Positions 1-9,875 of a stretch of DNA of 64,000 bases are shown here, piece after piece. Source of the stretch: Marivivens sp. (lineage in GTDB: Bacteria > Pseudomonadota > Alphaproteobacteria > Rhodobacterales > Rhodobacteraceae); NCBI GenBank assembly GCA_024642115.1, contig JAHEBU010000002.1:372001-436000 (forward strand). Reading direction: 5' to 3'. The stretch's first letter is position 1. Every line of letters starts with the position of its first letter. Position numbers and translations under genes: made by a program. A model generated the notes under the pieces. It was not told where the DNA came from and ran no database searches. It was given only the letters and a program-made list of their open reading frames with translations.

Positions 1-618
1 CACGAAGGCATCCTGCCCTGGGCCCTGCGCAACCCCGTCGCCATCGTGTTCGACGAATACGACGCGGGCCGGGCCGACGTGATGTTCGTCATCCAGCGCG
101 TGCTGGAGCATGACGGCAAACTGACCCTGATGGACCAGAACGAGATCATCACGCCCAACCCCTATTTCCGCCTGTTCGCCACAGCCAACACCGTGGGTCT
201 GGGCGACACGACGGGCCTCTATCACGGCACCCAGCAGATCAACCAAGCCCAGATGGACCGCTGGTCGCTGGTGGCCACGCTGAACTATCTGTCGCACGAC
301 GCCGAAGCCGCGATCGTGTTGTCCAAGGCCCCCACCTACAACACCGACAAGGGCCGCAAGACGATTTCCCAGATGGTGACGGTCGCAGACCTGACCCGCA
401 CGGCCTTCATGAACGGGGATCTGTCCACCGTCATGTCGCCGCGCACCGTCATGGCCTGGGCCGAAAACGCCCGCATTTTCCAGAACGTCGGCTACGCCTT
501 CCGCCTGTCGTTCCTGAACAAATGCGACGAGCTGGAGCGGCAGACGGTCGCCGAATTCTACCAGCGCTGCTTTGCCGAAGAACTGCCGGAATCGGCGGCA
601 AGCCTGTCGCTGGGGTGA
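1..618 (+). CDS. cobS: Cobaltochelatase subunit CobS, 3' part
   Basis: The reading frame is open from base 1, so the start lies outside the window and about 205 residues remain. CobS is the AAA+ ATPase subunit that works with CobT to drive CobN-dependent cobalt insertion into hydrogenobyrinic acid a,c-diamide in aerobic cobalamin synthesis, in the cytoplasm. The visible part begins with [12 protein letters not shown], then a Walker-B-like stretch [11 protein letters not shown] and a sensor-like LFATANTVG, as in this family. The expected partner cobT lies at 3223 on the same strand, separated by three genes. The assignment rests on family resemblance of the AAA+ core and on the cobT neighbour. 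Confidence 0.93.
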   Translation, partial: HEGILPWALRNPVAIVFDEYDAGRADVMFVIQRVLEHDGKLTLMDQNEIITPNPYFRLFATANTVGLGDTTGLYHGTQQINQAQMDRWSLVATLNYLSHDAEAAIVLSKAPTYNTDKGRKTISQMVTVADLTRTAFMNGDLSTVMSPRTVMAWAENARIFQNVGYAFRLSFLNKCDELERQTVAEFYQRCFAEELPESAASLSLG

Positions 619-702
619 TTGCCGGACTGCCATAGTTTTTCCAGATTGACGTGCGATTGGATAATCTGCGGCGTTTGCCCACCCTATTTGCGGAGGATGA
701 CC

Positions 703-1134
703 ATGAAATTCTGGCTTGGATGTGCTCTGGCCCTCGCCCCGATGGGGGCCACTGCTCAGGAACTGTCGCAAGGCTCGCCGCTGGACACCCCGTCCGGAAT
801 GATGGTGGCGATCTGTGCGGGGACCATCGGTGCCTATGCCGACCAGCGCCTCCAGGTCAATGTCGAGGAAGGCATCAACGCGAGCTTTTTGGCCCTTCAA
901 TTGATGGATCTGGCCGACAAGCTTGGCGATTCCAACTATCCCGATGGGTTGCAGCCGATGGTCGAGGAAGCCAAAGCCGAAGCTTTTGCAGCGTCAAACC
1001 TTGGTGAAGACACCCCCGATCTGACCGGGGCGGATCAGGCGACACTGTCCGCGCATCAGAGTTTGGCCAATTGCAACATACTGGTGGATCACCTGCGCAA
1101 GGCAGGCACCCTGCCGCCATTGCCGGCCCAATGA
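703..1134 (+). CDS. Small secreted protein of unknown function
   Basis: 143 residues. ATG 703 was chosen over upstream alternatives because a CGGAGG ribosome site ends 6 bases before it and the protein then opens with a clean signal peptide (MKFWLGCALALAPMGATAQ, likely cut after ATA). The mature part has two cysteines (in VAICAGT and LANCNIL), which could form one disulfide in the periplasm, and is mostly predicted helix. The overall plan (signal peptide, about 120 residues, paired cysteines) is loosely like Rap1a/Tai-type periplasmic proteins, but no diagnostic motif was seen, so no function is claimed. It is separated from the convergent FMN reductase gene by a terminator hairpin. Confidence 0.7.
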   Translation: MKFWLGCALALAPMGATAQELSQGSPLDTPSGMMVAICAGTIGAYADQRLQVNVEEGINASFLALQLMDLADKLGDSNYPDGLQPMVEEAKAEAFAASNLGEDTPDLTGADQATLSAHQSLANCNILVDHLRKAGTLPPLPAQ

Positions 1135-1164
1135 AAAAGGGCCGGTCGCAAGACAGGCCCTTTT
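1135..1164. terminator. Bidirectional rho-independent terminator
   Basis: Stem AAAAGGGCC / GGCCCTTTT with a 12-base loop; runs of A on one side and T on the other make it usable on both strands. It lies between the convergent secreted-protein gene (stop 1134) and the FMN reductase gene (stop 1183). Confidence 0.8.
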
Positions 1165-1182
1165 CCTGATATCGACAGGCGA

Positions 1183-1767
1183 TCAGCCGCGTGCGGCCTT
1201 GGTCGCGTTCGCCCACCAGACCAGATCGTCCAGCGTTGCCTTGGCGGCAGGCAGCAGGTTCGCCTCGATCTTGGTGATGTCGCCGTCGCCGCCAGCCAGC
1301 GGGCTGACCGTAAAGAAATCGACGCCGCCGATGTGAACAGCGTTGCGCACCGGCACCAACTGCAATTCGACCGCGATGCCGCGCAGATGTTCCAGCGCAC
1401 GCGCGCCGCCCATCGACCCATAGGCAATCGCCGCCATCGGCTTGCGCACCCACTGGGTATAGGCCTGATCCAGCGCGTTCTTGAGCGATCCGGTGATCGA
1501 ATGGTTGTATTCGGCCACCACAAAGATGAACCCGTCAAATTCGGCGATCTTGTTCTGCCAGGCGACGGCCTTGGGGTCTTGCGACGGCATCCACATGTTC
1601 GACGCCATCTCGTCAAACAGCGGCAGGTCGAAATCGCGCAGATCGACCAGTTCGACGGTCATGTCGTCGCGGGCCTGCGCCTGCTTGAGCATCCACTGGG
1701 CGGGGTGGTCGGCAAAGCGGGTCTTGCGGGTGGACCCGATGATAAGGGCAATCTTGGGCTTGGACAT
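1183..1767 (-). CDS. NADPH-dependent FMN reductase family protein
   Basis: 194 residues. The start ATG at 1767 is preceded by an AGGAGAG ribosome site. The N-terminus KIALIIGSTRKTR is the phosphate-binding loop typical of flavodoxin-fold FMN reductases. The middle contains FVVAEYNHSITGSLKNALD, matching the conserved P.YN.S..G.LKN.LD block, and YGSMGGARALEHLR, matching the conserved GG..A...L segment. Members reduce flavin or quinones with NAD(P)H in the cytoplasm; substrate cannot be told from sequence. It is convergent with the gene at 703 and followed upstream by the RTX gene on the same strand. Confidence 0.88.
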   Translation of the reverse strand: MSKPKIALIIGSTRKTRFADHPAQWMLKQAQARDDMTVELVDLRDFDLPLFDEMASNMWMPSQDPKAVAWQNKIAEFDGFIFVVAEYNHSITGSLKNALDQAYTQWVRKPMAAIAYGSMGGARALEHLRGIAVELQLVPVRNAVHIGGVDFFTVSPLAGGDGDITKIEANLLPAAKATLDDLVWWANATKAARG

Positions 1768-1921
1768 CTGTCTCTCTCCTGTCGTGCCGGAGGTGTTCCG
1801 GTCTGATGCAGGTGTGGCGTGAAGGCGGGCTGCCGCATAGGCCCACGCGGGCGCAGGGTCTGTGCACAAATGCAAAGAGGGCGCCGTTTGCACGACGCCC
1901 CCAATGGCCTGTCACCCGACC

Positions 1922-3022
1922 TTAGACAAAGTCGAACTGCCCGGCGTTGAGTTGATTGAGGTTGATGTCCTCGATCAGGATCGACCCGCCTGCAAGCTGG
2001 ATCAGCACGTCTGCCCCGATCTGGGATGCCGCCGCCTGAACATCGCCGAAATTGGACAGGCCCGTGCCTGCCATATCAAGTTCGATGTGATCCCAGTTGC
2101 GCTGGAAATCGGTGATGGTGTCGTTGCCCGATGCGCCCGCAAAGACAAAGGTGTCGTGACCGGAATTGCCGGTCAGCACGTCGTCGCCTTCGCCCCCGGC
2201 AATCCGGTCGTCGCCGCCGCCGCCCACGATGCTGTCGTTGCCCGCGTCGCCCGACAGGATGTCGTTGCCCGCGCCACCGCTCAGGCTGTCATCGCCATCG
2301 CCGCCGTAGATGGTGTCATGGCCGCCATCGCCCAGAATCTCGTCGGCGCCCGCGTCGCCATACAGCATGTCGTCATCGCCGCCACCGGAAATCCAGTCGG
2401 CCCCGTCGCCGCCATAGACCAGATCGAAGCCTGTTCCGGCCCAGACATTGTCGTCGCCTTCGCCCGCCTCGACGTGATCGTTGCCGCTGCCGGCGTTGAT
2501 GTTGTCGGTGCCACCCCAGGACAGCACGGTGTCATCGCCCGATCCGGCCTTGATCACGTCGTCCCCGTTCAGAGTCCAGATCACGTCATTGCCCGCACCG
2601 GCGTCGATGGCATTGTTCCCGCCCAGATCGACGATCAGGTCGTCCCCGCCGCGAGTGACATAGATGTCGTCGCCATTGATGTCGAAGATCACCTCGGACC
2701 CGTTGGTGCCGTTGATCCCGCTTTGGTCGTAAACGGTCGTGGTCTGCGTGTTGCCCGAAATGACCGTCACGGCCCGCGAAAAGTTGTAGTAATAGGTCGC
2801 ATCGGGGAACTGGGCGCTGATGTCGTTGACCAGCCAGTCATAGCCGATCTCCATGAACCCGTCCTCGAGGTATTGGTCAATGTAGGTCGGGTTGTACCCC
2901 AGCGACCAGTATCCCGCCCCGTTGGTGGGGGCGAGGATGCCGGTATCGTCGAACACGATGGAGTTGAGCGGCAGAGTGCCGGGATCAAAGTTCGTGGTGG
3001 TAAAAATGGAAGTGCTCGGCAT
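1922..3022 (-). CDS. RTX-type calcium-binding repeat protein
   Basis: 366 residues from ATG 3022 (MPSTSIFTTTNF); longer upstream starts exist but lack a better ribosome site and add a low-quality N-terminus. Roughly residues 140-300 are tandem glycine/aspartate nonapeptides of the GGxGxDxxx type (for example GGDGDDSLSGGAGNDILSG), which bind Ca2+ and fold into a parallel beta-roll after export. The tail resembles the C-terminal region of hemolysin-type proteins (ASGNDTITDFQRNWDHIEL, then a short beta segment), so type I secretion is likely; no ABC/MFP exporter genes are in the window. No catalytic domain was recognised in the N-terminal 130 residues. The gene sits unusually between cobS and cobT. 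Confidence 0.85.
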   Translation of the reverse strand: MPSTSIFTTTNFDPGTLPLNSIVFDDTGILAPTNGAGYWSLGYNPTYIDQYLEDGFMEIGYDWLVNDISAQFPDATYYYNFSRAVTVISGNTQTTTVYDQSGINGTNGSEVIFDINGDDIYVTRGGDDLIVDLGGNNAIDAGAGNDVIWTLNGDDVIKAGSGDDTVLSWGGTDNINAGSGNDHVEAGEGDDNVWAGTGFDLVYGGDGADWISGGGDDDMLYGDAGADEILGDGGHDTIYGGDGDDSLSGGAGNDILSGDAGNDSIVGGGGDDRIAGGEGDDVLTGNSGHDTFVFAGASGNDTITDFQRNWDHIELDMAGTGLSNFGDVQAAASQIGADVLIQLAGGSILIEDINLNQLNAGQFDFV

Positions 3023-3222
3023 GTGCGTGTCCTTGTCAAAATCTTGCGCCCCGTCTGGCCGAAACTCGGGCCGGGACCTGACCAAAGGTTTATCCACCGG
3101 GATGGCCCTGGGTGTGGAGAAGTCGTGCAGCATTTGCGCAGGGCCGCGCTGATTGCGCTGATCGGCGGGGCGCGACGACGGCCTCTCTTGCTCCTGACGG
3201 GCGGCAGTGATTTATCTGGGGC

Positions 3223-5109
3223 ATGAGCAAACCCAGCGACAACCCCGCCGATCCGTTCAAGAAGGCCCTCGCCGAGGCCACCAAGGTCATGGCTGACGAT
3301 CCGGACCTGACGATCACCTATTCGGTCGATCCGGCGGGCCAGACCGCCGACAGCATCCGCCTGCCCCAGATCAGCCGCCGCATGACCCGCGACGAAGTTC
3401 TGTTGGCCCGTGGCACCGCCGACGCCTTTGCCCTGCGGCACAAGTTTCACGATGCCGCCGTTTCCGCCCGCTATGCCCCCACCGGCCAGTTGGCCCGCGA
3501 TATCTATGACGCGATGGAAACCGCCCGGGTCGAGGCCGTGGGCGCGCAATACATGCCCGGCACCGCAGGCAACATTGACGCCAAGATCGGTAACGACGCC
3601 CGCCGCAAGGGCTATGACCAGATCACGCAGGCGTCCGACGCGCCGCTGTCCGTGGCCGCCGGATACCTTGTGCGCCATCTGGCCACGGGCCGCCCCCTGC
3701 CCCCTGGCGCGGACAACGTGATGGAGCTGTGGCGCGGGTTCATCGAGGACCATTCCGGTGATACGCTGACCAACCTGTCCGACAAATTGTCCGACCAAAA
3801 GACATTTGCCAAATTTGCCCGGCAGGTGATTTCCGACCTCGGCTACGGCGATCAGTTGGGCGATGACCCCGACATGGACGACGATCAGGACGACGAGGCC
3901 GAGGACGGGTCCGACGATCAGGAGGAACAAGACAGCGAAGGGCAGGACCAGTCCGAGTCCGAAGAGGCCGAGGCATCACCCGAACAGTCTCAGGACGAAC
4001 AGAACGACGAATCGCAGGCGCAGGTGTCGATGGACGACATGGCCGACGCCGAAATGTCCGAGGATGCCGAACTGCCCGAGGGCGAGGCCCCGCTGGAGCC
4101 GCCAACCCCCGCGCCGTGGTCCGATGCCGACCCGAACTATGCCGTGTACAAGACCGAATTCGACGAGGAAATCGGGGCTGAGGATCTGGCCGAACCCGCC
4201 GAACTGGAACGCCTGCGAGCCTATCTGGATCAGCAGCTGGAACCGCTCAAGGGCGCGGTGTCGCGGCTGGCCAACAAGTTGCAGCGCCGGTTGCAGGCGC
4301 AACAGAACCGCAGCTGGGAATTCGACCGCGAAGAGGGGATATTGGACGCCGGTCGTCTGGCCCGCGTTGTGGCCAACCCCACCACGCCGCTGTCGTTCAA
4401 GGTCGAAAAAGACACCGAATTCCGCGACACCTGCGTGACGCTGCTGCTGGACAACTCCGGCTCCATGCGGGGCCGCCCGATTTCCATTGCGGCCATCTGT
4501 GCCGACGTTCTGGCCCGCACGCTGGAACGCTGCGCGGTCAAGGTCGAGATTCTGGGCTTTACCACCCGCGCGTGGAAGGGCGGGATGAGCCGCGAAAAGT
4601 GGCTGGCCGAAGGCCGCCCGCTGCACCCCGGCCGCCTGAACGACCTGCGCCACATCATCTACAAATCCGCCGACGCGCCGTGGCGGCGGACACGGCCCAA
4701 TCTGGGGCTGATGATGAAAGAAGGCCTGCTCAAGGAAAACATCGACGGCGAGGCGTTGGAATGGGCGCACCGCCGGATGCTCGCCCGCCGCGAACAGCGC
4801 AAGATCCTGATGGTGATTTCCGACGGCGCGCCGGTTGATGACAGCACGCTATCCGTCAACCCGGCCAACTACCTTGAAAAGCACCTGCGTGACGTGATCG
4901 CGATGGTGGAACGGCGCAAGGCGGTCGAACTGATCGCCGTGGGCATCGGCCATGACGTGACGCGGTATTACGACCGGGCCGTGACCATTACCGATGTGGA
5001 TCAGTTGGCGGGGGCGATGACAGAACAGCTTGCCGCCCTGTTCGACAGTGACCCGCGCAAACGCGCCCGCGTTCTGGGCATGACCAAGGTAACGCGCAAG
5101 GCCAGCTGA
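3223..5109 (+). CDS. cobT: Cobaltochelatase subunit CobT
   Basis: 628 residues. Pairs with CobS as the chaperone-like ATPase/VWA complex that activates CobN for ATP-dependent cobalt insertion in cobalamin synthesis. Residues 1-210 are the CobT N-terminal domain; about 215-295 is a strongly acidic low-complexity linker rich in D, E and Q; the C-terminal third is a von Willebrand factor A domain with the MIDAS sequence DNSGSMRG near residue 410 and the later GDGAP-like [14 protein letters not shown]. Length and order match the family. It is on the same strand as cobS but separated from it by the FMN reductase and RTX genes on the other strand, so it probably has its own promoter in 3023-3222. 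Confidence 0.95.
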   Translation: MSKPSDNPADPFKKALAEATKVMADDPDLTITYSVDPAGQTADSIRLPQISRRMTRDEVLLARGTADAFALRHKFHDAAVSARYAPTGQLARDIYDAMETARVEAVGAQYMPGTAGNIDAKIGNDARRKGYDQITQASDAPLSVAAGYLVRHLATGRPLPPGADNVMELWRGFIEDHSGDTLTNLSDKLSDQKTFAKFARQVISDLGYGDQLGDDPDMDDDQDDEAEDGSDDQEEQDSEGQDQSESEEAEASPEQSQDEQNDESQAQVSMDDMADAEMSEDAELPEGEAPLEPPTPAPWSDADPNYAVYKTEFDEEIGAEDLAEPAELERLRAYLDQQLEPLKGAVSRLANKLQRRLQAQQNRSWEFDREEGILDAGRLARVVANPTTPLSFKVEKDTEFRDTCVTLLLDNSGSMRGRPISIAAICADVLARTLERCAVKVEILGFTTRAWKGGMSREKWLAEGRPLHPGRLNDLRHIIYKSADAPWRRTRPNLGLMMKEGLLKENIDGEALEWAHRRMLARREQRKILMVISDGAPVDDSTLSVNPANYLEKHLRDVIAMVERRKAVELIAVGIGHDVTRYYDRAVTITDVDQLAGAMTEQLAALFDSDPRKRARVLGMTKVTRKAS

Positions 5110-5117
5110 GGGAGCTC

Positions 5118-5150
5118 GATTTTCGTTGAAAATCAGACTGCCTCCGGCGG
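5118..5150. repeat. Short palindrome plus GCCTCCGGCGGG-type element
   Basis: GATTTTC-GTT-GAAAATC (5118-5134) is a perfect 7-base stem directly after cobT, followed at 5139-5150 by TGCCTCCGGCGG, a sequence often seen in short intergenic repeats of Rhodobacterales. It may end cobT transcription, although there is no T-run on the plus strand. Confidence 0.5.
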
Positions 5151-5182
5151 GAGTTGTTACGGTGAAGTGAAGGACAAGGCCG

Positions 5183-6970
5183 ATGTTCCAGACATTCGAG
5201 GTGACAAGCACGCCCGAACAGGGCCCTGCCCGCTTGGCCGCGCTGCGCGAGGCGATCAAGGCCGCCGGTCTGGACGGGTTCATCGTCCCCCGCGCCGATG
5301 CCCATCAGGGCGAATATGTGGCCCCCTGCGATGCGCGGCTGGAATGGCTGACAGGGTTTACCGGCTCGGCGGGGTTCTGTGCCGTGCTGCCCGACGTCGC
5401 TGGAGTGTTCATCGACGGGCGTTACCGGGTTCAGGTTCGGTCGCAGATCGACCTTGGGGCGTTCACTCCCGTCAACTGGCCCGAGGTCAAGCTGGCCGAC
5501 TGGCTGATCGAGCATCTGCCGGGGGGCGGGACGGTGGGGTTCGACCCTTGGCTGCATACCGTGGACGAGATCGCCACCTTGCGCGACAAGCTGGCGACAA
5601 AGGGCATCGTTCTGAGAGCCGTCGACAATTTGATCGATCCGCTTTGGTCCAACCGGCCCGCCGCCCCCTCTGACCCGTTTTTCGTCTATCCGCCTGAACT
5701 GGCCGGCGAAGAGGCCGCCGACAAGCGCGCCCGTCTGGGTAAGGCGCTGACCGAGGCGGGCCAGACCGCTGCCGTCCTGACCCTGCCCGACAGCATTGCG
5801 TGGCTGCTCAACATCCGCGGGCGCGATACCGAACGCAATCCGGTGCCACAGGCCTTTGCGATCCTGCATACCGATGGCCGCTGCGACCTGTTCGCCAGCC
5901 CCGGCAAGGCGGACCATCTGGCAGATCACCTTGGCCCGGATGTTGCACAGCATCCGGCGTCAGATTTTCTGTCGCACCTCACAACCCTCATGGGTCCTGT
6001 GCGTCTGGATCCCAAATCCGCCCCGCAGATTCTGGCTGACACGCTGGGCGACCGGATGGTCAAGGGCGAGGATCCTTGTGTCCTTCCCAAGGCCCGCAAG
6101 AACCCTACCGAAATCGCAGGCAGCCGCGAGGCGCATTTGCGCGATGGGGCGGCGATGGTTCGCTTTCTGGCGTGGCTCGATGCCGAAGCACCCAAGGGGG
6201 GGCTGACCGAGATATCGGTCGTAACTACGCTGGAGGGATTCCGACGCGAAACCAACGTGTTGCAGGACATCAGCTTTGAAACCATCTGCGGGGCCGGGTC
6301 CAACGGGGCCATCGTGCATTACCGGGTGACCACGGCCACCGACAGACCCGTGAGGACCGGCGAGTTGCTGCTGGTTGATTCCGGCGGGCAGTATCTGGAC
6401 GGGACCACCGACATCACCCGCACGGTGATCGTGGGCCACCCCACCGCCGAACACTGCGACGCCTATACCCGCGTGTTGCAGGGGATGATCGCCATCAGCC
6501 GCGCCCGGTTCCCCAAAGGAGTGGCCGGACAGCATCTGGACAGCCTTGCCCGGTTCCCGCTTTGGACCGCCGGGATGGACTATGACCACGGCACGGGCCA
6601 CGGCGTAGGCGTCTATCTGTCCGTCCACGAAGGTCCGCAGCGGATCAGCCGCCTGTCCGATACCCCGCTTGAGGCGGGGATGATCCTGTCCAACGAACCC
6701 GGCTATTACCGCGAGGGGGCGTTTGGCATCCGCATAGAGAACCTGATCGTCGTGACCGACGCGCCCAAAGGCGTGGATGATCGCAAGATGCTGGCCTTTG
6801 ACACCCTAACCTGGGTGCCGATGGACCGCCGCCTGATTGACCTTGCCCTGTTGTCGCCTGCCGAACGGGACTGGATTGACGGCTACCATGCAGATACCAT
6901 GCGCCTTATCGGCCCGCGTGTGGAGGGGGCGGCGCTGGATTGGCTCAAGGCAGCCACCGCCCCGCTCTGA
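5183..6970 (+). CDS. pepP: Xaa-Pro aminopeptidase, M24B family
   Basis: 595 residues, ATG 5183 with an AAGGACA site upstream. A cytosolic two-metal peptidase that removes the N-terminal residue next to proline. The creatinase-like N-terminal halves are followed by the pita-bread domain; the metal ligands are visible as the two aspartates in LLLVDSGGQYLDGTTDITRT, the histidine in GTGHGVGVYLSVHEGP, and the glutamates in SNEPGYYREGAFGIRIENL. The length of about 600 fits the eukaryote-like aminopeptidase P1 subgroup with two N-terminal domains, not the 440-residue E. coli PepP. It stands alone on the plus strand downstream of cobT. The symbol is given by family, not by orthology to E. coli pepP. 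Confidence 0.92.
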   Translation: MFQTFEVTSTPEQGPARLAALREAIKAAGLDGFIVPRADAHQGEYVAPCDARLEWLTGFTGSAGFCAVLPDVAGVFIDGRYRVQVRSQIDLGAFTPVNWPEVKLADWLIEHLPGGGTVGFDPWLHTVDEIATLRDKLATKGIVLRAVDNLIDPLWSNRPAAPSDPFFVYPPELAGEEAADKRARLGKALTEAGQTAAVLTLPDSIAWLLNIRGRDTERNPVPQAFAILHTDGRCDLFASPGKADHLADHLGPDVAQHPASDFLSHLTTLMGPVRLDPKSAPQILADTLGDRMVKGEDPCVLPKARKNPTEIAGSREAHLRDGAAMVRFLAWLDAEAPKGGLTEISVVTTLEGFRRETNVLQDISFETICGAGSNGAIVHYRVTTATDRPVRTGELLLVDSGGQYLDGTTDITRTVIVGHPTAEHCDAYTRVLQGMIAISRARFPKGVAGQHLDSLARFPLWTAGMDYDHGTGHGVGVYLSVHEGPQRISRLSDTPLEAGMILSNEPGYYREGAFGIRIENLIVVTDAPKGVDDRKMLAFDTLTWVPMDRRLIDLALLSPAERDWIDGYHADTMRLIGPRVEGAALDWLKAATAPL

Positions 6971-7042
6971 CATGGACGGATTGCCACTCTAGCTTGTCTT
7001 GCGCGGCACGACTGCGCGTTTCCGATCCTGAAAGGACGACCC

Positions 7043-7384
7043 ATGTCTGACCATATCAAGATTTCGCCCACAGACGGCACTTGGGTCGTGCGCGCCGGCG
7101 GTGCGGTGATCGGAGAATCCACCGACGCGCTGGAACTGACCGAAGGGCATTATGCCCCGGTCATCTATTTCCCGCGCAGCGATATCGCGATGGCGTTCCT
7201 TGAAAAGTCTGACACGGTCAGCACCTGCCCCTACAAGGGTCAAGCGACCTATTATTCGATCATCGCCAAAAGCGGGCCGATCAAGGATGCCGCCTGGTCC
7301 TATGAGGCCCCCAAGGCCGGGATGGAGGCCATCGCGGGCCACCTGTCATTCTATACCAGCAAGGTCACCGTCGAAGAGGTCTAG
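7043..7384 (+). CDS. DUF427 family protein
   Basis: 113 residues, ATG 7043 with AAAGGA upstream. The compact beta-rich sequence, with VRAGGAVIGESTDALELTEG, PVIYFPRSDIAM and CPYKGQATYYSI, matches the DUF427 family pattern (a short single-domain cytosolic protein with a conserved C.YKG motif). The biochemical role of this family is not established. It ends 6 bases before the stop of the convergent chloride-channel gene, so the two genes must share a terminator-poor junction. Confidence 0.85.
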   Translation: MSDHIKISPTDGTWVVRAGGAVIGESTDALELTEGHYAPVIYFPRSDIAMAFLEKSDTVSTCPYKGQATYYSIIAKSGPIKDAAWSYEAPKAGMEAIAGHLSFYTSKVTVEEV

Positions 7385-7390
7385 ACCACC

Positions 7391-9151
7391 TCAGGTCCGG
7401 AAATCCCGTAGCACGGTGTCGGCAATCGCCTCGCGCGTCAGAACGCCAACGATGTTGCGGGCGCGGGGCGCGGCCCCGTCTGGCACGACGAGTGCCGCGC
7501 GGCGACCCCTGTTGGCAATATGGGTCATCGCCGTCTGAAGGAAATTGGTCTCTCGCACGATGGCAAAGGGTCCGGGGATCATCAGCCCGACGGCCTGTTC
7601 GGGATCATCGGGATTGACTTCGACCACACCGACGATGCGTTTGCCCTCTTCGATCACGGCAAAGACGCGGGGGGCAGCGACGGGGCGTTTGTAAGGGGCG
7701 GGTTGGCCCACTGCCTGCCGGTCAATGCACAGCACCACAGGCTCCATCGCTTCGCGGGCCAACCTTATCGGGAACATGTGGGACCGCCGGTCGCGGGGCA
7801 CATAATGGCCGCGCCGCACCAGCTTCATCGTATAGATATCCTCGGGCGACAGCATGGTGCGCACGCCCACCGCCACGACGACGGCGACGATGGCCGCGAC
7901 GGTGATCGAATAATCCCCCGTCATCTCAAAAATCATCATGATCGAGGTCATGGTCGCCCCGGTCGATCCGCCGACCATCGTTGCCATACCGATCAGGGCA
8001 AAGGTGATGGGACTGAAGCCAAGCCACGGGAACAGCAAGTTCAGGAACGCCCCGAAGGCGCCGCCCAACGTGGCCCCGAGGAAAAGCGAAGGCGAAAACA
8101 CCCCGCCCGACGCACCGCCGCCAAGGCTGATAGACGTGGCGAGGAATTTCAGGACAAAGAGCAGTAGCAGGAACGCGGGCGCGGTAATCTGCCCGGTCAG
8201 GATCGCCTGAATCGTGTCATACCCGACCGACGCGGTGTGATACATGCCAGTGGTCTGGAACAGGACATACATCAGGATGCCAAGGCTGAGCATGGCCGCG
8301 AAATTCTTGAGGTAGGGGTTCGCCTTCCAGTCGTCGAACAGGTCCTCGATCTTGTAGAGACCTTTGACGAAAAAGGTCGCACCCACTCCGGAAATCAGCC
8401 CGAAGATGACGTAGAGCGGCAGCATGTCCAGCGACAGCGGCACGAATAATTCCGGGCGTTCATAGGCTCCGACCAGAAACGCAGGCTCCATCCCAAAGGC
8501 CAGTCGGCCCACATATGTCGCCGTTCCGGTGGCCAGCACCACGGGCAGCAGCGTGCGGGCGGAAAATTCGGGCAGCATCAGTTCGATGGCGAACATCACC
8601 GCGCCCAGGGGCGTGTTGAACGTGGCGGCGATGCCCGCCCCGGCCCCGGCGGCAACCAGCGTGATGACCTGCCAACTGCGCAGGTTGAACATCTGCCCCA
8701 GCACCGACCCGATGCCCGATCCGATCTGGATGATCGGCCCTTCGCGCCCCACGGACGCGCCCGATCCGATCGACAAGGCCGAGGCCAACGATTTGATGAC
8801 CACCACCGCGGGCCGGATGCGCCCGCCCCTGTAATAGATGGCGTCCATCACCTCGGGGACGCCATGCCCCTTGGCCTCGGGCGCCCAGCGGCGGACCATA
8901 AAGACGACGATCAGGCCGCCGATCACCGGCGCCAGGATGACGAACGGCCCCCATGGCCCCGCAGGTGTCGGCACGTTCGCATCGTAGGTCAGCGAGAATT
9001 TTCCCAGAAATGCGATATTGTGCACGATTGAAATCAGCACCCGCAGGATGATCGCCCCGATCCCCGTCACGATCCCGATGGCGACCGCCAGCAGCGCCAG
9101 ATACACCAGCGACACTTGGCGATTTTCAGGGGTTTTCATCAGTTTCATCAT
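7391..9151 (-). CDS. ClC-type chloride channel/transporter with CBS domains
   Basis: 586 residues from ATG 9151 (a second ATG follows directly). About ten to twelve hydrophobic segments fill residues 15-445. The anion-selectivity signatures are present: SIGSGASVGREGP, where the glutamate of GREGP is the gating/proton glutamate of ClC antiporters, and GGGASGGVFSPSLF. Residues from about 460 to the end form a paired CBS region that in this family binds nucleotides and regulates transport. The conserved gating glutamate suggests Cl-/H+ exchange in place of a pure channel, though this is inference. The gene overlaps nothing and is convergent with the DUF427 gene. Confidence 0.93.
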   Translation of the reverse strand: MMKLMKTPENRQVSLVYLALLAVAIGIVTGIGAIILRVLISIVHNIAFLGKFSLTYDANVPTPAGPWGPFVILAPVIGGLIVVFMVRRWAPEAKGHGVPEVMDAIYYRGGRIRPAVVVIKSLASALSIGSGASVGREGPIIQIGSGIGSVLGQMFNLRSWQVITLVAAGAGAGIAATFNTPLGAVMFAIELMLPEFSARTLLPVVLATGTATYVGRLAFGMEPAFLVGAYERPELFVPLSLDMLPLYVIFGLISGVGATFFVKGLYKIEDLFDDWKANPYLKNFAAMLSLGILMYVLFQTTGMYHTASVGYDTIQAILTGQITAPAFLLLLFVLKFLATSISLGGGASGGVFSPSLFLGATLGGAFGAFLNLLFPWLGFSPITFALIGMATMVGGSTGATMTSIMMIFEMTGDYSITVAAIVAVVVAVGVRTMLSPEDIYTMKLVRRGHYVPRDRRSHMFPIRLAREAMEPVVLCIDRQAVGQPAPYKRPVAAPRVFAVIEEGKRIVGVVEVNPDDPEQAVGLMIPGPFAIVRETNFLQTAMTHIANRGRRAALVVPDGAAPRARNIVGVLTREAIADTVLRDFRT

Positions 9152-9310
9152 GTCTGCCGTCCGGACCCGGCCAAAGGCTCGCCAAGGCGGCAAAGGGCGC
9201 GGGTGTAGAGTTCAACTTTGGGTGCCCGACCGATATCGGCGGTTGCGTCCGACCTACGCTTTTGTCAAGGGGGATGCAAACAGGTCGTCCCGATGACTGA
9301 AAGGCAGCCC

Positions 9311-9874
9311 ATGTCCGTTGTTCCCATGCCCGCCCGCGACCGGCAGCGCCGAAAGATGATGCGTGTTCTGGCCATCGGTGCGGCCTGCATCGCGCTCTAC
9401 TTCGGCTTTCTCGCCTTTCAGAACCGCGAGGCCCGGTTCTATTTCGAAAACCTGCGGGACACCGATCCGGTCCGGTATCTGGACGACGTGCGCAAATCCG
9501 AAGGATTTGAAAGCTATCTGGACAAGCTGCGGATGCTAGAAGGGTTTGACCGGTTCCAGACCAATGCGCCGCCTTTCCTCGTGGGGCGCTGGACGCTCAA
9601 GACCGCGACCGAGCGGGTCGCCCCCGGCTATGTCTTTCCCGACTGCACCGATCCGATCCGATTCGAAGTCGGCAGCGTGACGTTGGGGGCGGGACAGAAT
9701 GCGCAATCCTATGCAGCCGAATACCGCATATCCGGACATGACATCTGGATGCGGATCCCCGAGATCGGCCTGATCAAGGTGGGGTTGGTCAGTTACGCCG
9801 CCGGTATCGACCATCTTGAGATCGTGCCGCCGGGTCGGCAGGCCAAGGTGTTCGGCTATTTCTGTGGGAACTGA
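9311..9874 (+). CDS. Membrane-anchored protein of unknown function
   Basis: 187 residues if ATG 9311 is used; it has an AAAGG site 7 bases upstream, better than the alternative ATG 9293. Residues about 17-36 (VLAIGAACIALYFGFLAF) form one N-terminal membrane anchor, with a basic segment before it, so the remainder is probably periplasmic. Two cysteines (PDCTDP and the C-terminal YFCGN) could pair. No known domain was recognised. The stop at 9872-9874 is one base before the GTG start of the FAD-oxidase gene, so the two are probably cotranscribed. Confidence 0.7.
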   Translation: MSVVPMPARDRQRRKMMRVLAIGAACIALYFGFLAFQNREARFYFENLRDTDPVRYLDDVRKSEGFESYLDKLRMLEGFDRFQTNAPPFLVGRWTLKTATERVAPGYVFPDCTDPIRFEVGSVTLGAGQNAQSYAAEYRISGHDIWMRIPEIGLIKVGLVSYAAGIDHLEIVPPGRQAKVFGYFCGN

Positions 9875-9875
9875 C

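Noticed and set aside
3085-3100. Single DnaA-box-like TTATCCACC
   Set aside because: Only one copy, no AT-rich region or dnaA/dnaN neighbour, so not an origin.
1862-3226. 454-residue plus-strand ORF opposite the RTX gene
   Set aside because: It is the antisense shadow of GGxGxD repeats (runs of V, A, D) and lacks a ribosome site; the minus-strand protein has a clear family.
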